Translations under genes and position numbers: made by a program
Shown: piece by piece, positions 8,565-16,211 of the stretch
Layout of the letters: the number at the start of each line of letters is the position of its first letter
Position numbering within the stretch: position 1 is the first letter of the stretch
Notes under the pieces: model-generated
Databases searched by the model: none
Seen by the model: only the letters and a program-made list of their open reading frames with translations
What the model was told of the DNA's origin: nothing
Source: an uncultured Alistipes sp.
GTDB lineage: Bacteria; Bacteroidota; Bacteroidia; Bacteroidales; Rikenellaceae
Direction: 5' to 3'
Length of the DNA: 64,000 nt
NCBI GenBank assembly: GCA_910576555.1
Contig: CAJTIY010000001.1
Span: 186,001 to 250,000 of the forward strand

Positions 8565-8595
8565 TTGACTGGAATTCGCGGGGCGGGTAATTTTG
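8565..8595 (+). promoter_or_regulatory. Promoter of the TonB receptor operon
   Basis: TTG at 8565-8567, a 20-base spacer, then TAATTTTG at 8588-8595 match the Bacteroidetes primary sigma factor consensus. Transcription would start about 8602, just before the receptor ATG at 8619. Confidence 0.65.
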
Positions 8596-8618
8596 CACTC
8601 GAAATTAACCCGCTCGCA

Positions 8619-11075
8619 ATGAGATATAGAAACAGAAAAATAGAAACATGGGGACTCCTGACGGTCATGCTGGCCCTATGCTTTCAGTCGGCCGTCGCCC
8701 AGCCCCATCGTCCGCATGCCGGACATCGCGGTCCGCACGCCTCCGCATGGCTCTCGGGAAAGGTAATGGAGAAAGACAGCACGGCCGTCGCTTTCGCCAC
8801 CGTCTATCTGAAAGGCACGAACTACGGCTGCTCCACGGACGATAGGGGGCGTTTCCGTTTCAAGGTGCCGGCCGGAAAGCATACGTTGGCCGTATCGCTT
8901 ATCGGCTACCTGTCCGCCGAGAAAAACTTAGAAGTCGACCGGGACATGAAAAACCTCACGGTCGTCCTGCAACCGGCAGCGACCGAACTCGAAGCGGTCG
9001 TTGTCACGGGCGGAGGCGTGGGCCGCGTCCGCCGGTCGCCGTTCAACGCGGTGGCAGTGGATACGAAAGCCTTGCAGAACACGACCAAGAGCCTGAGCGA
9101 CGCCCTCACGAAACTGCCCGGCATGAAGCTCCGCGAATCGGGCGGCGTGGGCTCCGACATGCAGCTGATGCTCGACGGGTTCAGCGGCAAGCACGTCAAG
9201 GTCTTCATCGACGGCGTGCCGCAGGAGGGGGCCGGACAGGCGTTCGACCTGAACAACATCCCGGCAGGCTTCGCCGAGCGCATCGAGGTTTACAAGGGGG
9301 TGGTGCCCGTCGGTTTCGGCACCGACGCCATCGGCGGCGTCATCAACATCGTGACGAACAAACAGCGGCGCAACTGGTTCGCCGACGCCTCCTACTCCTA
9401 CGGTTCGTTCAACACCCACCGCTCGAACCTCCGTTTCGGGCAGACGACCCGGGGCGGCTTCCTGTACGAAATCGACGCTTTCCAGAACTACTCCGACAAC
9501 GACTATTATATCGACAACTGGGTGCGCGAATTCGAGGTGTTGCCCGACGGCACGGTTCACAAGTTTCCCGTGGACAAAAGCGACGTGAAGCACGTCCGGC
9601 GCTTCAACGACGCATTCCACAACGAGGTCGTGCTCGGCAAACTCGGTCTGGTCGGCAAAAAATGGGCGGACCGCTTCGTGCTGGGCTTCTCCTATTCCAA
9701 TTTTTACAAGGAGATCCAGACCGGCGTCTATCAGGAAATCGTCTTCGGCCAAAAACACCGCAAGGGTCATTCGCTCTCCCCGTCGCTGGAGTATGCCAAG
9801 CGCAACCTTTTCACCGAAGGGCTCGACCTGCTCGTGACGGCCAATTACAACCGCAACGTCACGCACAACATCGACACCGCAGCGCGCTACTACAACTGGT
9901 ACGGCCATTACTACGAAAAGGACAGCCGCGGCGAACAATCCTATCAACACAGCGAATCGCGCAACACGAACTGGAACGCCACGCTGACGCTCAACTACCG
10001 CATCGGCGAAATCCACACGCTGACATTCAACCATGTCTTCAGCGATTTCCGCCGCACGAGCCGTTCGCACGTCGGCACCTCGTCGGTGCTCACGGATTTC
10101 TCGATTCCCAAACTCACGCGCAAGAACATCGGCGGGCTCTCCTACCGGGTGATTCCGTCGGAGCGGTGGAACGCCTCGGCATTCGTCAAATATTACCTGC
10201 AATACAACCGGGGCCCCGTTTCGCGCAGCGCCGACGGCGTGGGCGACTACGTGGAGCTGGGCAAAAGCGTCTCGGCATGGGGCTGCGGTGCGGCCGGAAC
10301 GTATTACATCCTGAAAGCGTTGCAAGCCAAATGCTCCTACGAACGGGCGTTCCGGCTGCCGACCACCGACGAGCTGTTCGGCGACGAGGACCTCGAAGCG
10401 GGGCGCGCCGACCTGCGGCCCGAACGAAGCGACAACTTCAATCTCAATCTCAGCTACGACGGCCGCTTCGGCAAGCACGGTCTCTATACGGACATCAGCC
10501 TGATTTACCGCAACACGAAAGACTATATCAAGCGCGGACTAGGCAAGCACGGATCGACGCAGTACGGCATCTACGAAAACCACGGTCACGTGCGCACCAA
10601 AGGCTACAACGTCTCATTGCGCTACTCGTTCGCCCGCTGGTTCGACCTCGGCGGTACGTGGAACAGCATCGACACCCGCGACTACGAACGGCGCTGGACA
10701 GGGTCGTCGCAGCAGGAGAACATGCACTATAAGGTGCGGTTGCCGAACATTCCCTACCGCTTCGCCAACTTCGACGCTTCGTTCCACTGGCACGACCTTT
10801 TCGCCCGAGGGAATACGCTCACGGTCGGTTACGACGGGTTCTGGCAGCACGCCTTTCCGCTCAACTGGGAGAACATCGGCGACAAGGATTCGAAAGCCTA
10901 CGTGCCCGACCAGCTGTCGCACAACCTCTCGCTGACCTACAGCATCAAAAACGGACGCTACAACCTCGCTTTGGAGTGCCGCAACCTGACCGACGCACGG
11001 CTTTACGACAATTTCAGCCTCCAGAAAGCGGGCCGCGCGTTCTACGTCAAGCTGCGCGTGCATTTCGGCAACTGA
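8619..11075 (+). CDS. TonB-dependent outer membrane receptor (XusA-like)
   Basis: This 818-residue protein has a signal peptide (1-27), then a His-rich segment (PHRPHAGHRGPHAS, about 28-41) and a carboxypeptidase-regulatory-like domain (about 45-120, ending VSLIGYLSAEKNL). The plug domain follows (about 125-240, with LSDALTKLPGMKLRESGG and IDGVPQEG), then a 22-strand-type barrel ending in an aromatic strand (AFYVKLRVHFGN). It would import an iron chelate or similar cargo using TonB energy. The order receptor, DUF4374 lipoprotein, PepSY membrane protein matches the XusA/B/C xenosiderophore system of Bacteroides thetaiotaomicron in content. The His-rich stretch could bind metal. The start at 8619 gives the best signal peptide. 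Confidence 0.87.
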   Translation: MRYRNRKIETWGLLTVMLALCFQSAVAQPHRPHAGHRGPHASAWLSGKVMEKDSTAVAFATVYLKGTNYGCSTDDRGRFRFKVPAGKHTLAVSLIGYLSAEKNLEVDRDMKNLTVVLQPAATELEAVVVTGGGVGRVRRSPFNAVAVDTKALQNTTKSLSDALTKLPGMKLRESGGVGSDMQLMLDGFSGKHVKVFIDGVPQEGAGQAFDLNNIPAGFAERIEVYKGVVPVGFGTDAIGGVINIVTNKQRRNWFADASYSYGSFNTHRSNLRFGQTTRGGFLYEIDAFQNYSDNDYYIDNWVREFEVLPDGTVHKFPVDKSDVKHVRRFNDAFHNEVVLGKLGLVGKKWADRFVLGFSYSNFYKEIQTGVYQEIVFGQKHRKGHSLSPSLEYAKRNLFTEGLDLLVTANYNRNVTHNIDTAARYYNWYGHYYEKDSRGEQSYQHSESRNTNWNATLTLNYRIGEIHTLTFNHVFSDFRRTSRSHVGTSSVLTDFSIPKLTRKNIGGLSYRVIPSERWNASAFVKYYLQYNRGPVSRSADGVGDYVELGKSVSAWGCGAAGTYYILKALQAKCSYERAFRLPTTDELFGDEDLEAGRADLRPERSDNFNLNLSYDGRFGKHGLYTDISLIYRNTKDYIKRGLGKHGSTQYGIYENHGHVRTKGYNVSLRYSFARWFDLGGTWNSIDTRDYERRWTGSSQQENMHYKVRLPNIPYRFANFDASFHWHDLFARGNTLTVGYDGFWQHAFPLNWENIGDKDSKAYVPDQLSHNLSLTYSIKNGRYNLALECRNLTDARLYDNFSLQKAGRAFYVKLRVHFGN

Positions 11076-11105
11076 TTTATAAACAATAAATAAAAAAATC
11101 GAATC

Positions 11106-12497
11106 ATGAAAAAGCAACTTTACACCCGGGCTTTCCTCGCCCTGCTGTGCGCCGGCACCGCCGGCCTGCTGCCCTCGTGCAGCGATGATAACTACGAACC
11201 CCAACCGACACCGGGCACCGACGCCGAAACCTCCTACGTCATCGCGGCGCAGGACGACGGCACGAGCTACCTGATTACTGCCCCGTCGCTCGACGAGGGC
11301 ACGGCCACCGTGCGCGGCACGGGTACGGAGGTGCTCGGCGGTTCCTACTGGGTATTCAAGAACCAGAATTACGTATTCTCGCTGGTCTATAACAAGGGCG
11401 GCGCGGGCACGGGCGCATCCTACTACCTGAATGCTGCGGGCAAGCCCACCGAACACTACCTCTACGAATTCAACCGCATCACCTCCTACGGCACGTGGGG
11501 CGACAAGGTGGTGACCGTCTCGACCGGCGACTCGAAGACGACCGATGCCGACGGCAACATCGCGCAGGCGCTGCTGTTCAACTACCTCGACGAGAACACC
11601 GGCGGGCAGACCGAAGGGTCTATCGACGCGGAGAATTTCCTCGGCAACGGCGAAAAGGTGACTTTTGCCGGACTGGAGGAGGCGAACGGCAAGCTCTACA
11701 CCTCGGTCGTGCCGATGGGCATGAGCCGCTACGGCATCGGGCAATGGCCGGATAAGGTGACCGACCCGGAACTGGTCGCCAAGACCGACGGCGGCTCGGC
11801 CAGCAGTTCCTACACCGCCGGTACGATTCCTTCGACGCAGTATCCCGACCGCGCGTGGGTCGCCATTTACAGCGGTTCGTCGTTCGCCGAGAAACCCGTC
11901 ATCGCCTCGACCGATAAAATCGGCTTCGCCTGCGGCCGCCATCGCTCGCAATACTACCAGACGATCTGGGCGGCCGACAACGGTGACCTCTACGTCTTCT
12001 CGCCCGGCTACGGCCGCACGTTCACCTCGTCGGCCGACCTGAAAAAAGTGACCGGCACCAAACCCTCGGGCGTGGTGCGCATCCGCAAGGGCGCGACGGA
12101 GTTCGACCCCGACTACTACGTGAATTTCGAGCAGATCGGCACGCAGCATCCTATTTTCCGCTGCTGGCACATTTCGGGCGCACACTTTCTGCTGCAACTC
12201 TATTCCGACGGCGTGGAGGGGATGATGCAGGGCAAGAATGCCGTGACGAACGAACTGGCCGTCTTCGACGCCGAGGCGAAAACCGTCGTACCCGTGACCG
12301 GACTGCCGGCGGATCTGGCAGGCTTCGGCGGCGAGCCCTACGGCGAGAACGGAGCGATGTACATCGCCGTGACGGTGACCGGCGGCAACAAACCGGCATT
12401 CTATAAGATCGATGCCGCCACAGGACATGCGACCAAAGGGCTCGTCATCGACGCGGAATCCGTCGCCACGGCGGGTAAGCTGACCGTCCGGAAATAG
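11106..12497 (+). CDS. DUF4374 surface lipoprotein (XusB-like)
   Basis: This 463-residue protein has a lipobox LPSC with the lipidated Cys at 25, followed by an acidic SDDN that often marks surface export in Bacteroidetes. The rest has repeated short beta-strand patterns with aromatic and Asp-Gly motifs, as in the DUF4374 beta-propeller family. XusB, the best-known member, binds ferric siderophores at the cell surface and passes them to its TonB receptor. The gene starts 30 bases after the receptor gene, so they are co-transcribed. The substrate cannot be read from the sequence. Confidence 0.82.
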   Translation: MKKQLYTRAFLALLCAGTAGLLPSCSDDNYEPQPTPGTDAETSYVIAAQDDGTSYLITAPSLDEGTATVRGTGTEVLGGSYWVFKNQNYVFSLVYNKGGAGTGASYYLNAAGKPTEHYLYEFNRITSYGTWGDKVVTVSTGDSKTTDADGNIAQALLFNYLDENTGGQTEGSIDAENFLGNGEKVTFAGLEEANGKLYTSVVPMGMSRYGIGQWPDKVTDPELVAKTDGGSASSSYTAGTIPSTQYPDRAWVAIYSGSSFAEKPVIASTDKIGFACGRHRSQYYQTIWAADNGDLYVFSPGYGRTFTSSADLKKVTGTKPSGVVRIRKGATEFDPDYYVNFEQIGTQHPIFRCWHISGAHFLLQLYSDGVEGMMQGKNAVTNELAVFDAEAKTVVPVTGLPADLAGFGGEPYGENGAMYIAVTVTGGNKPAFYKIDAATGHATKGLVIDAESVATAGKLTVRK

Positions 12498-12568
12498 GAA
12501 CCACCCCGGCAGGAGAGCGGCCCGTCATCACGCGGGCCGCTCCCTTGTCCGGGCAAAACACCCGAATC

Positions 12569-13741
12569 ATGAAAAAGATATTCGCAAAAATACACCTGTG
12601 GCTCTCGCTGCCGCTCGGTATCGTCCTGACCGTCGTCTGTCTGTCGGGCGCCGTGCTCGTCTTCGAGGGCGAAATTACCCGGGCGCTGCATCCGGAGCTT
12701 TATCGGGTCGCAGCACCCGCCGACGCGCGTCCGCTTCGGCCGTCGCAGCTCGCCGACCGCATCGGCGGGCAGATGCCCGATTCGCTGCACCTGATTTCGC
12801 TGCAAATCTCCGCCCGCAGCGATGAACCCTGCATGGCCGCTTTCCGCGAGACGGGACGCAAACAATTGAGCGTAGACCCCTATACCGGCAATCTGAACGG
12901 CTGGACCGAAAGCCCGGCATTCTTCGGCACGGTGCGGAAACTTCACCGCTGGTTGCTCGACCCGCCGCCGTCGAAAGGCGAAAAGTCGGTCGGAAAAGCC
13001 ATCGTCGGGGTCTCGACGCTGGCGTTGGTGCTGATTCTTGTCAGCGGCTTGATCCTGTGGATTCCCCGCAGCCGCAAGGTGCTGCGCAACAGGCTGCAAG
13101 TATCGTGCTCCGAAGGCCGCCGCCGTTTCTGGCACGACTGCCATGTCTCGCTGGGATTCTATGCGACCCTGTTGCTGCTGGTGATGGCACTGACAGGGCT
13201 CACGTGGTCGTTCGGCTGGTACCGCACGGCGGCCTATGCGCTTTTCGGCGCGCCGCAGCAAACCACTGTCGTGCAGGAAAATCCCTTGCGGAAAACCGAT
13301 TCGGACAGCCGTCAGAGCCGCGAAAGAAGCGGCGAACGGAACGCCGGCCGGGAGCACGGCGGAACGCAGGCCGAAACCGAAGCACGCCCGTTCGATTATG
13401 CCGTATGGGACGAAGTGCTGGGGCAGCTCACGGCGCATTGCACCGTCTACAAAACCATCACGCTCACACAAAGCGAAGCTCAGGTCGCGCGGCAATCCGC
13501 GATGCGACGCATCGACCGCGCGACGTTCGACCCCCGCAGCGGCCGTCTCGCCGAAATCGCCCGTTATGAAGATACGCCCCGGCAGCAACGCCTCCGCGGC
13601 TGGTTCTATGCGTTCCACACAGGTACGTGGGGCGGCATCTGGACGAAAATCCTCTATTTCCTTGCCGCGCTTATCGGCGCCTCACTTCCCCTGACGGGCT
13701 ATTGGTTGTGGTGGAGGCGGTGCATGAACAAACGTAAATGA
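12569..13741 (+). CDS. PepSY-domain inner membrane protein (XusC-like)
   Basis: This 390-residue protein has four membrane segments: about 5-33 (LWLSLPLGIVLTVVCLSGAV), 145-170, 190-215 and 360-385. A large periplasmic PepSY region lies between the first two, and another hydrophilic stretch rich in Arg, Glu and Gly lies between the third and fourth. Proteins of this type next to siderophore receptors are thought to reduce ferric chelates in the periplasm or inner membrane. Conserved His residues near membrane edges (KIHLWL, KLHRWLLDPP, CHVSLGFY, FHTGTWGG) could bind haem. It ends the three-gene operon. The start at 12569 removes eight unlikely upstream residues. Confidence 0.85.
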   Translation: MKKIFAKIHLWLSLPLGIVLTVVCLSGAVLVFEGEITRALHPELYRVAAPADARPLRPSQLADRIGGQMPDSLHLISLQISARSDEPCMAAFRETGRKQLSVDPYTGNLNGWTESPAFFGTVRKLHRWLLDPPPSKGEKSVGKAIVGVSTLALVLILVSGLILWIPRSRKVLRNRLQVSCSEGRRRFWHDCHVSLGFYATLLLLVMALTGLTWSFGWYRTAAYALFGAPQQTTVVQENPLRKTDSDSRQSRERSGERNAGREHGGTQAETEARPFDYAVWDEVLGQLTAHCTVYKTITLTQSEAQVARQSAMRRIDRATFDPRSGRLAEIARYEDTPRQQRLRGWFYAFHTGTWGGIWTKILYFLAALIGASLPLTGYWLWWRRCMNKRK

Positions 13742-13928
13742 CGACACGGTATTCGTTTTTGCGGAATGCCCTCTTCGACCTTTACGGGCACTCTGTTTCT
13801 CTTATAATCGGAATTTGCATGAATGGCAGTACCCACGCCGGAGTTATACGATTTCGATTCGTTCGCAGTGCGATGCTGATTAAAAGCGCCGACTCCGGAA
13901 GGGCGATTACGTTCCCACAGGGCAAGGC

Positions 13929-13964
13929 TTTTGAGTAACTCAAAAGGTATCGAGTAACTCGATA
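13929..13964. repeat. Twin hairpins sharing the core GAGTAACTC
   Basis: TTTTGAG-TAA-CTCAAAA (13929-13945) is followed after two bases by TATCGAG-TAA-CTCGATA (13948-13964). Both have 7-base-pair stems and the same TAA loop, so the 9-base GAGTAACTC occurs twice. This looks like a binding site for a dimeric protein or a recombination site. Confidence 0.6.
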
Positions 13965-14141
13965 CACACCTTGCTGTCAGCCGATGCTAACAAAAACGTT
14001 TGATGATTATACGATTATCGACCAATTGACATTGCCATGCCGATTGAAATATGTATCCGCAGATTGATTGGTACATCGCAACATTGGTACGTACCAACTG
14101 ATTTGCATATAAACATATAAACATGCAAACGTACAACAATA

Positions 14142-14164
14142 ACGGGCAGGTAACTCCTGCCCGT
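14142..14164 (-). terminator. Terminator of the integrase operon
   Basis: A 9-base-pair GC-rich stem (ACGGGCAGG / CCTGCCCGT) has the 5-base loop TAACT on the plus strand. On the minus strand it is followed by TTATTGTTG. It lies just past the end of the small gene downstream of the integrase. Confidence 0.7.
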
Positions 14165-14172
14165 CGTTACTT

Positions 14173-14541
14173 TTAATAACCGCTATTCAAGGTGGTTAAA
14201 ACCACAATTGGTAAGACTACCTGAGTTCGTACTATCGCCTTTTGCAGCAGCCATCGCCGGATGATTGCCGCATAGGAGCTGTTCAGCCAAAATGCCAGCG
14301 CGAGGATCGTTTTGAGGTTATAGGCGTCGGCATAGTTTCCGTTCGGCAGACAGATACATCGTTTCGTCTCGGATTCTCGCACGATGCCGCTTTTGCAGAG
14401 CGCTTTGACCGCCGCCCGAATCGTCTGAACAAACACCCCGAACAATTCCGCCAACTCCATCTCGGTCATCCAAATTTCATCGCGGTTGATCGGCATAGCT
14501 ATTCGATCATTCCCGTCTATCGCAATGATTTCTCTTTTCAT
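14173..14541 (-). CDS. Integrase-associated hypothetical protein
   Basis: This 122-residue protein begins 12 bases after the integrase stop, in the same operon. The N-terminal part (WMTEMELAELFGVFVQTIRAAVKALCKSGIV) looks like a small helix-turn-helix. The middle (YNLKTILALAFWLNSSYAAIIRRWLL) resembles RhuM/KilA-type sequences. Similar small proteins are commonly found next to Bacteroidales tyrosine recombinases, but I know of no assigned function. It may be a DNA-binding accessory for integration or excision. Confidence 0.7.
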   Translation of the reverse strand: MKREIIAIDGNDRIAMPINRDEIWMTEMELAELFGVFVQTIRAAVKALCKSGIVRESETKRCICLPNGNYADAYNLKTILALAFWLNSSYAAIIRRWLLQKAIVRTQVVLPIVVLTTLNSGY

Positions 14542-14553
14542 CGGAGTCGCTGC

Positions 14554-15795
14554 TTATTGATTCAACAACAATACATCATCTGAAAACATCTGCTCGTTCA
14601 TCTTCCGCATTTCGCGCCCGATCAACTGCTCCGAGAATTTAGCATAGTGCCGCGTCATGTTGGTATTCGAATGCCCGAGAATCTTTGCCAGCACGTCGAT
14701 CGGCATCCCGTACTCCACGGCCAAACAAGCGAACGTATGACGGCCAGCGTGTGTGGTCAGATTCTTCGGAATATTGCACAAGTCGGCGATCTCTTTCAGG
14801 TAGGCATTCATCTTTTGATTACTCGGAACCGGCAGCAGTTTACCTGTCGCTCGTAGCTCCGCATCCCGTTCATATTTCTCCAGCAATATCATCGGATAGG
14901 GCAACAATGGGATGCGGCTCATTACCGCCGTCTTCTCTCGCGGCTTATAAATCCATGTCGTTCCGTTGTCGTCCGTGCGGATATGCTCCCGCCGCAGGTG
15001 TTCCGCATCCGTGAAGGCCAGTCCGGTGAAGCAGCAGAAGACGAAGACATCCCGAATCCGATCCAGTCGTTCGTTCGGCAATCTCTTTCGCACCAGCGTC
15101 TCTAATTCCTCTCTTGTCAGGTGGTCTTTCTCTTTGTTGTGCCCCTCTTTGAGCTTATAGTTTCGGAACGGGTCTTTCTCGATCCACTCGTTGCGCAGGC
15201 AGTAACGGGTAAAGTTCTTGACGCAATCGAGCAGGTTCACGGCGCCGTTGTGTTTACATTTATGTGCCGTTTGCAGAAAGGTGTTGAACCCGTCGAGAAA
15301 CTCGTAACCGACAGCCGAGAGCAAAATATCCTCTCTCTTGTAATGTGCGGCGACATATTCTTTCAGATACCGCAGTACCCGATGATATTTGTTCGCTGTC
15401 AGTTGTGTGATGCGTACGCCGACCTCCGTCTGCCGTTTCTCGCAATAATTCGCCAATTCCGCAAGGAACATTATTGAGAGTGAGGTGGGATTCTGCAATC
15501 GTTCCTTGATTTGGATGCAGTTGCCCTCGTAGCCTTTGGAGATCAGTTCCTGTCGCACGCCGAGAATCCTTGCACGATAATCATCCAGATAAGAATTGAC
15601 TTGCTGACATAGCTTGTCTTTGCCGGTCGTCCGTTCTTTGGATTGGTTCCATTTATCGGCAGGAACCGAACACTGGATGTAGATCTCTTTGGAGATACCG
15701 TTAGTGGTAATGCGGGCCAGAATAGGGGTCAGTCCCGCCTTGTTGGTGCGTGCCTTGCGCAGGAAGTAAGTCACGCTGAATCGTTTTCTTTCCAT
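14554..15795 (-). CDS. Tyrosine recombinase (integrase) of the tRNA island
   Basis: This 413-residue protein has an arm-binding N-terminal domain, a SAM-like core-binding domain (about 100-200) and a C-terminal catalytic domain. The catalytic region shows HAGRHTFACLAVEYG (His-x-x-Arg box), ILGHSNTNMTRHYAKF (second His and the nucleophilic Tyr) and CCFTGLAFTD. In the last, the usual Arg I position is Ala, as expected for IntDOT-like enzymes that lack Arg I there. The N-terminal residues before MERKRF were left out because the ATG at 15795 matches the common start of this family. It sits about 280 bases from the tRNA-Gly gene, the expected place for an integrase using that tRNA. Confidence 0.9.
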   Translation of the reverse strand: MERKRFSVTYFLRKARTNKAGLTPILARITTNGISKEIYIQCSVPADKWNQSKERTTGKDKLCQQVNSYLDDYRARILGVRQELISKGYEGNCIQIKERLQNPTSLSIMFLAELANYCEKRQTEVGVRITQLTANKYHRVLRYLKEYVAAHYKREDILLSAVGYEFLDGFNTFLQTAHKCKHNGAVNLLDCVKNFTRYCLRNEWIEKDPFRNYKLKEGHNKEKDHLTREELETLVRKRLPNERLDRIRDVFVFCCFTGLAFTDAEHLRREHIRTDDNGTTWIYKPREKTAVMSRIPLLPYPMILLEKYERDAELRATGKLLPVPSNQKMNAYLKEIADLCNIPKNLTTHAGRHTFACLAVEYGMPIDVLAKILGHSNTNMTRHYAKFSEQLIGREMRKMNEQMFSDDVLLLNQ

Positions 15796-16046
15796 CGTCC
15801 GAATAGGTTTTGAGTTTGACAATCATACGATTGAAAAGCCCGGAACGTTCGGCGCAAACCGATGTAATTCAACGCACTGCCGAAAAATCGTGGTACATTT
15901 CTACCGCTCACACCCATGTACCACGATTCGGCATACGGAAAGGATGCTTTCGCTTGCTGTCTTTTACTATGGTACAAAAACGAAACAATCCCGTATATCG
16001 TTGATATACAGAATTGTTTGCTTCCTATTGTGCAACCTTGCCCAAC

Positions 16047-16071
16047 AAAAAAGGTCCTTCGAAAAGGACCT
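16047..16071 (-). terminator. Terminator after tRNA-Gly
   Basis: On the minus strand, AGGTCCTT pairs with AAGGACCT across a 4-base loop and is followed by a run of T (A-run at 16047-16051 on the plus strand). It lies five bases past the tRNA 3' end. Confidence 0.8.
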
Positions 16072-16074
16072 CCT

Positions 16075-16086
16075 GAGCGGAAAACG
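16075..16086 (-). repeat. Candidate right attachment site inside tRNA-Gly
   Basis: The minus strand reads CGTTTTCCGCTC, the tRNA 3' terminus, and is identical to 4025-4036. Confidence 0.55.
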
Positions 16087-16148
16087 GGATTCGAACCCGC
16101 GACCCTCAGCTTGGGAAGCTGATGCTCTACCGACTGAGCTATTTCCGC
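16076..16148 (-). tRNA. tRNA-Gly, anticodon CCC
   Basis: The minus-strand sequence folds as a 73-base tRNA. The acceptor is GCGGAAA/TTTCCGC, the D arm GCTC/GAGC, the anticodon stem TCAGC/GCTGA with loop TTCCCAA, the T arm GCGGG/CCCGT with loop TTCGAAT, and the discriminator T. The anticodon CCC reads GGG (glycine). The CCA end is not encoded. Its 3' end appears to serve as integration target for the island on the left. Confidence 0.95.
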
Positions 16149-16159
16149 ATTACGGAGGA

Positions 16160-16189
16160 CAAAGATAGTTCGTTTTTTCGATTTTTCAA
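16160..16189 (-). promoter_or_regulatory. tRNA-Gly promoter
   Basis: On the minus strand, TTG (16189-16187), a 19-base spacer and TATCTTTG (16167-16160) precede the tRNA by 11 bases. Confidence 0.7.
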
Positions 16190-16211
16190 CTCCTCGCCTC
16201 CGAAAAAAGAG

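Larger units (their letters stand above)
13742..14172. other. Intergenic region with paired hairpins, no gene
   Basis: No supported gene lies here. A 66-codon open frame at 13738 overlaps the PepSY gene end and looks accidental. The region holds two adjacent hairpins sharing the same loop (13929-13964), an imperfect TTTGCAT/ATGCAAA pair near 14102-14129, and a terminator at 14142-14164. Confidence 0.5.
4025..16086. mobile_element. Putative 12-kb integrative island in tRNA-Gly(CCC)
   Basis: The region is bounded by the 12-base direct repeats at 4025-4036 and 16075-16086. A tyrosine recombinase gene lies next to the tRNA end. The left part is more AT-rich than the flanking mazG, GH20 and lepA genes. 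Contents are the Hxs cluster, two decayed helix-turn-helix genes, a siderophore-type TonB system, a small integrase-associated protein and the integrase. No transfer genes are present, so it would have to be mobilised by another element or be fixed. The boundaries are inferred from one short repeat. Confidence 0.55.

Noticed and set aside
8928..12428. Very long open frames opposite the TonB receptor and DUF4374 genes
   Set aside because: They are mirror images of coding DNA without starts or domains of their own.
13738..13938. 66-codon open frame after the PepSY gene
   Set aside because: It overlaps the PepSY stop, ends inside the twin hairpins and has no family features.
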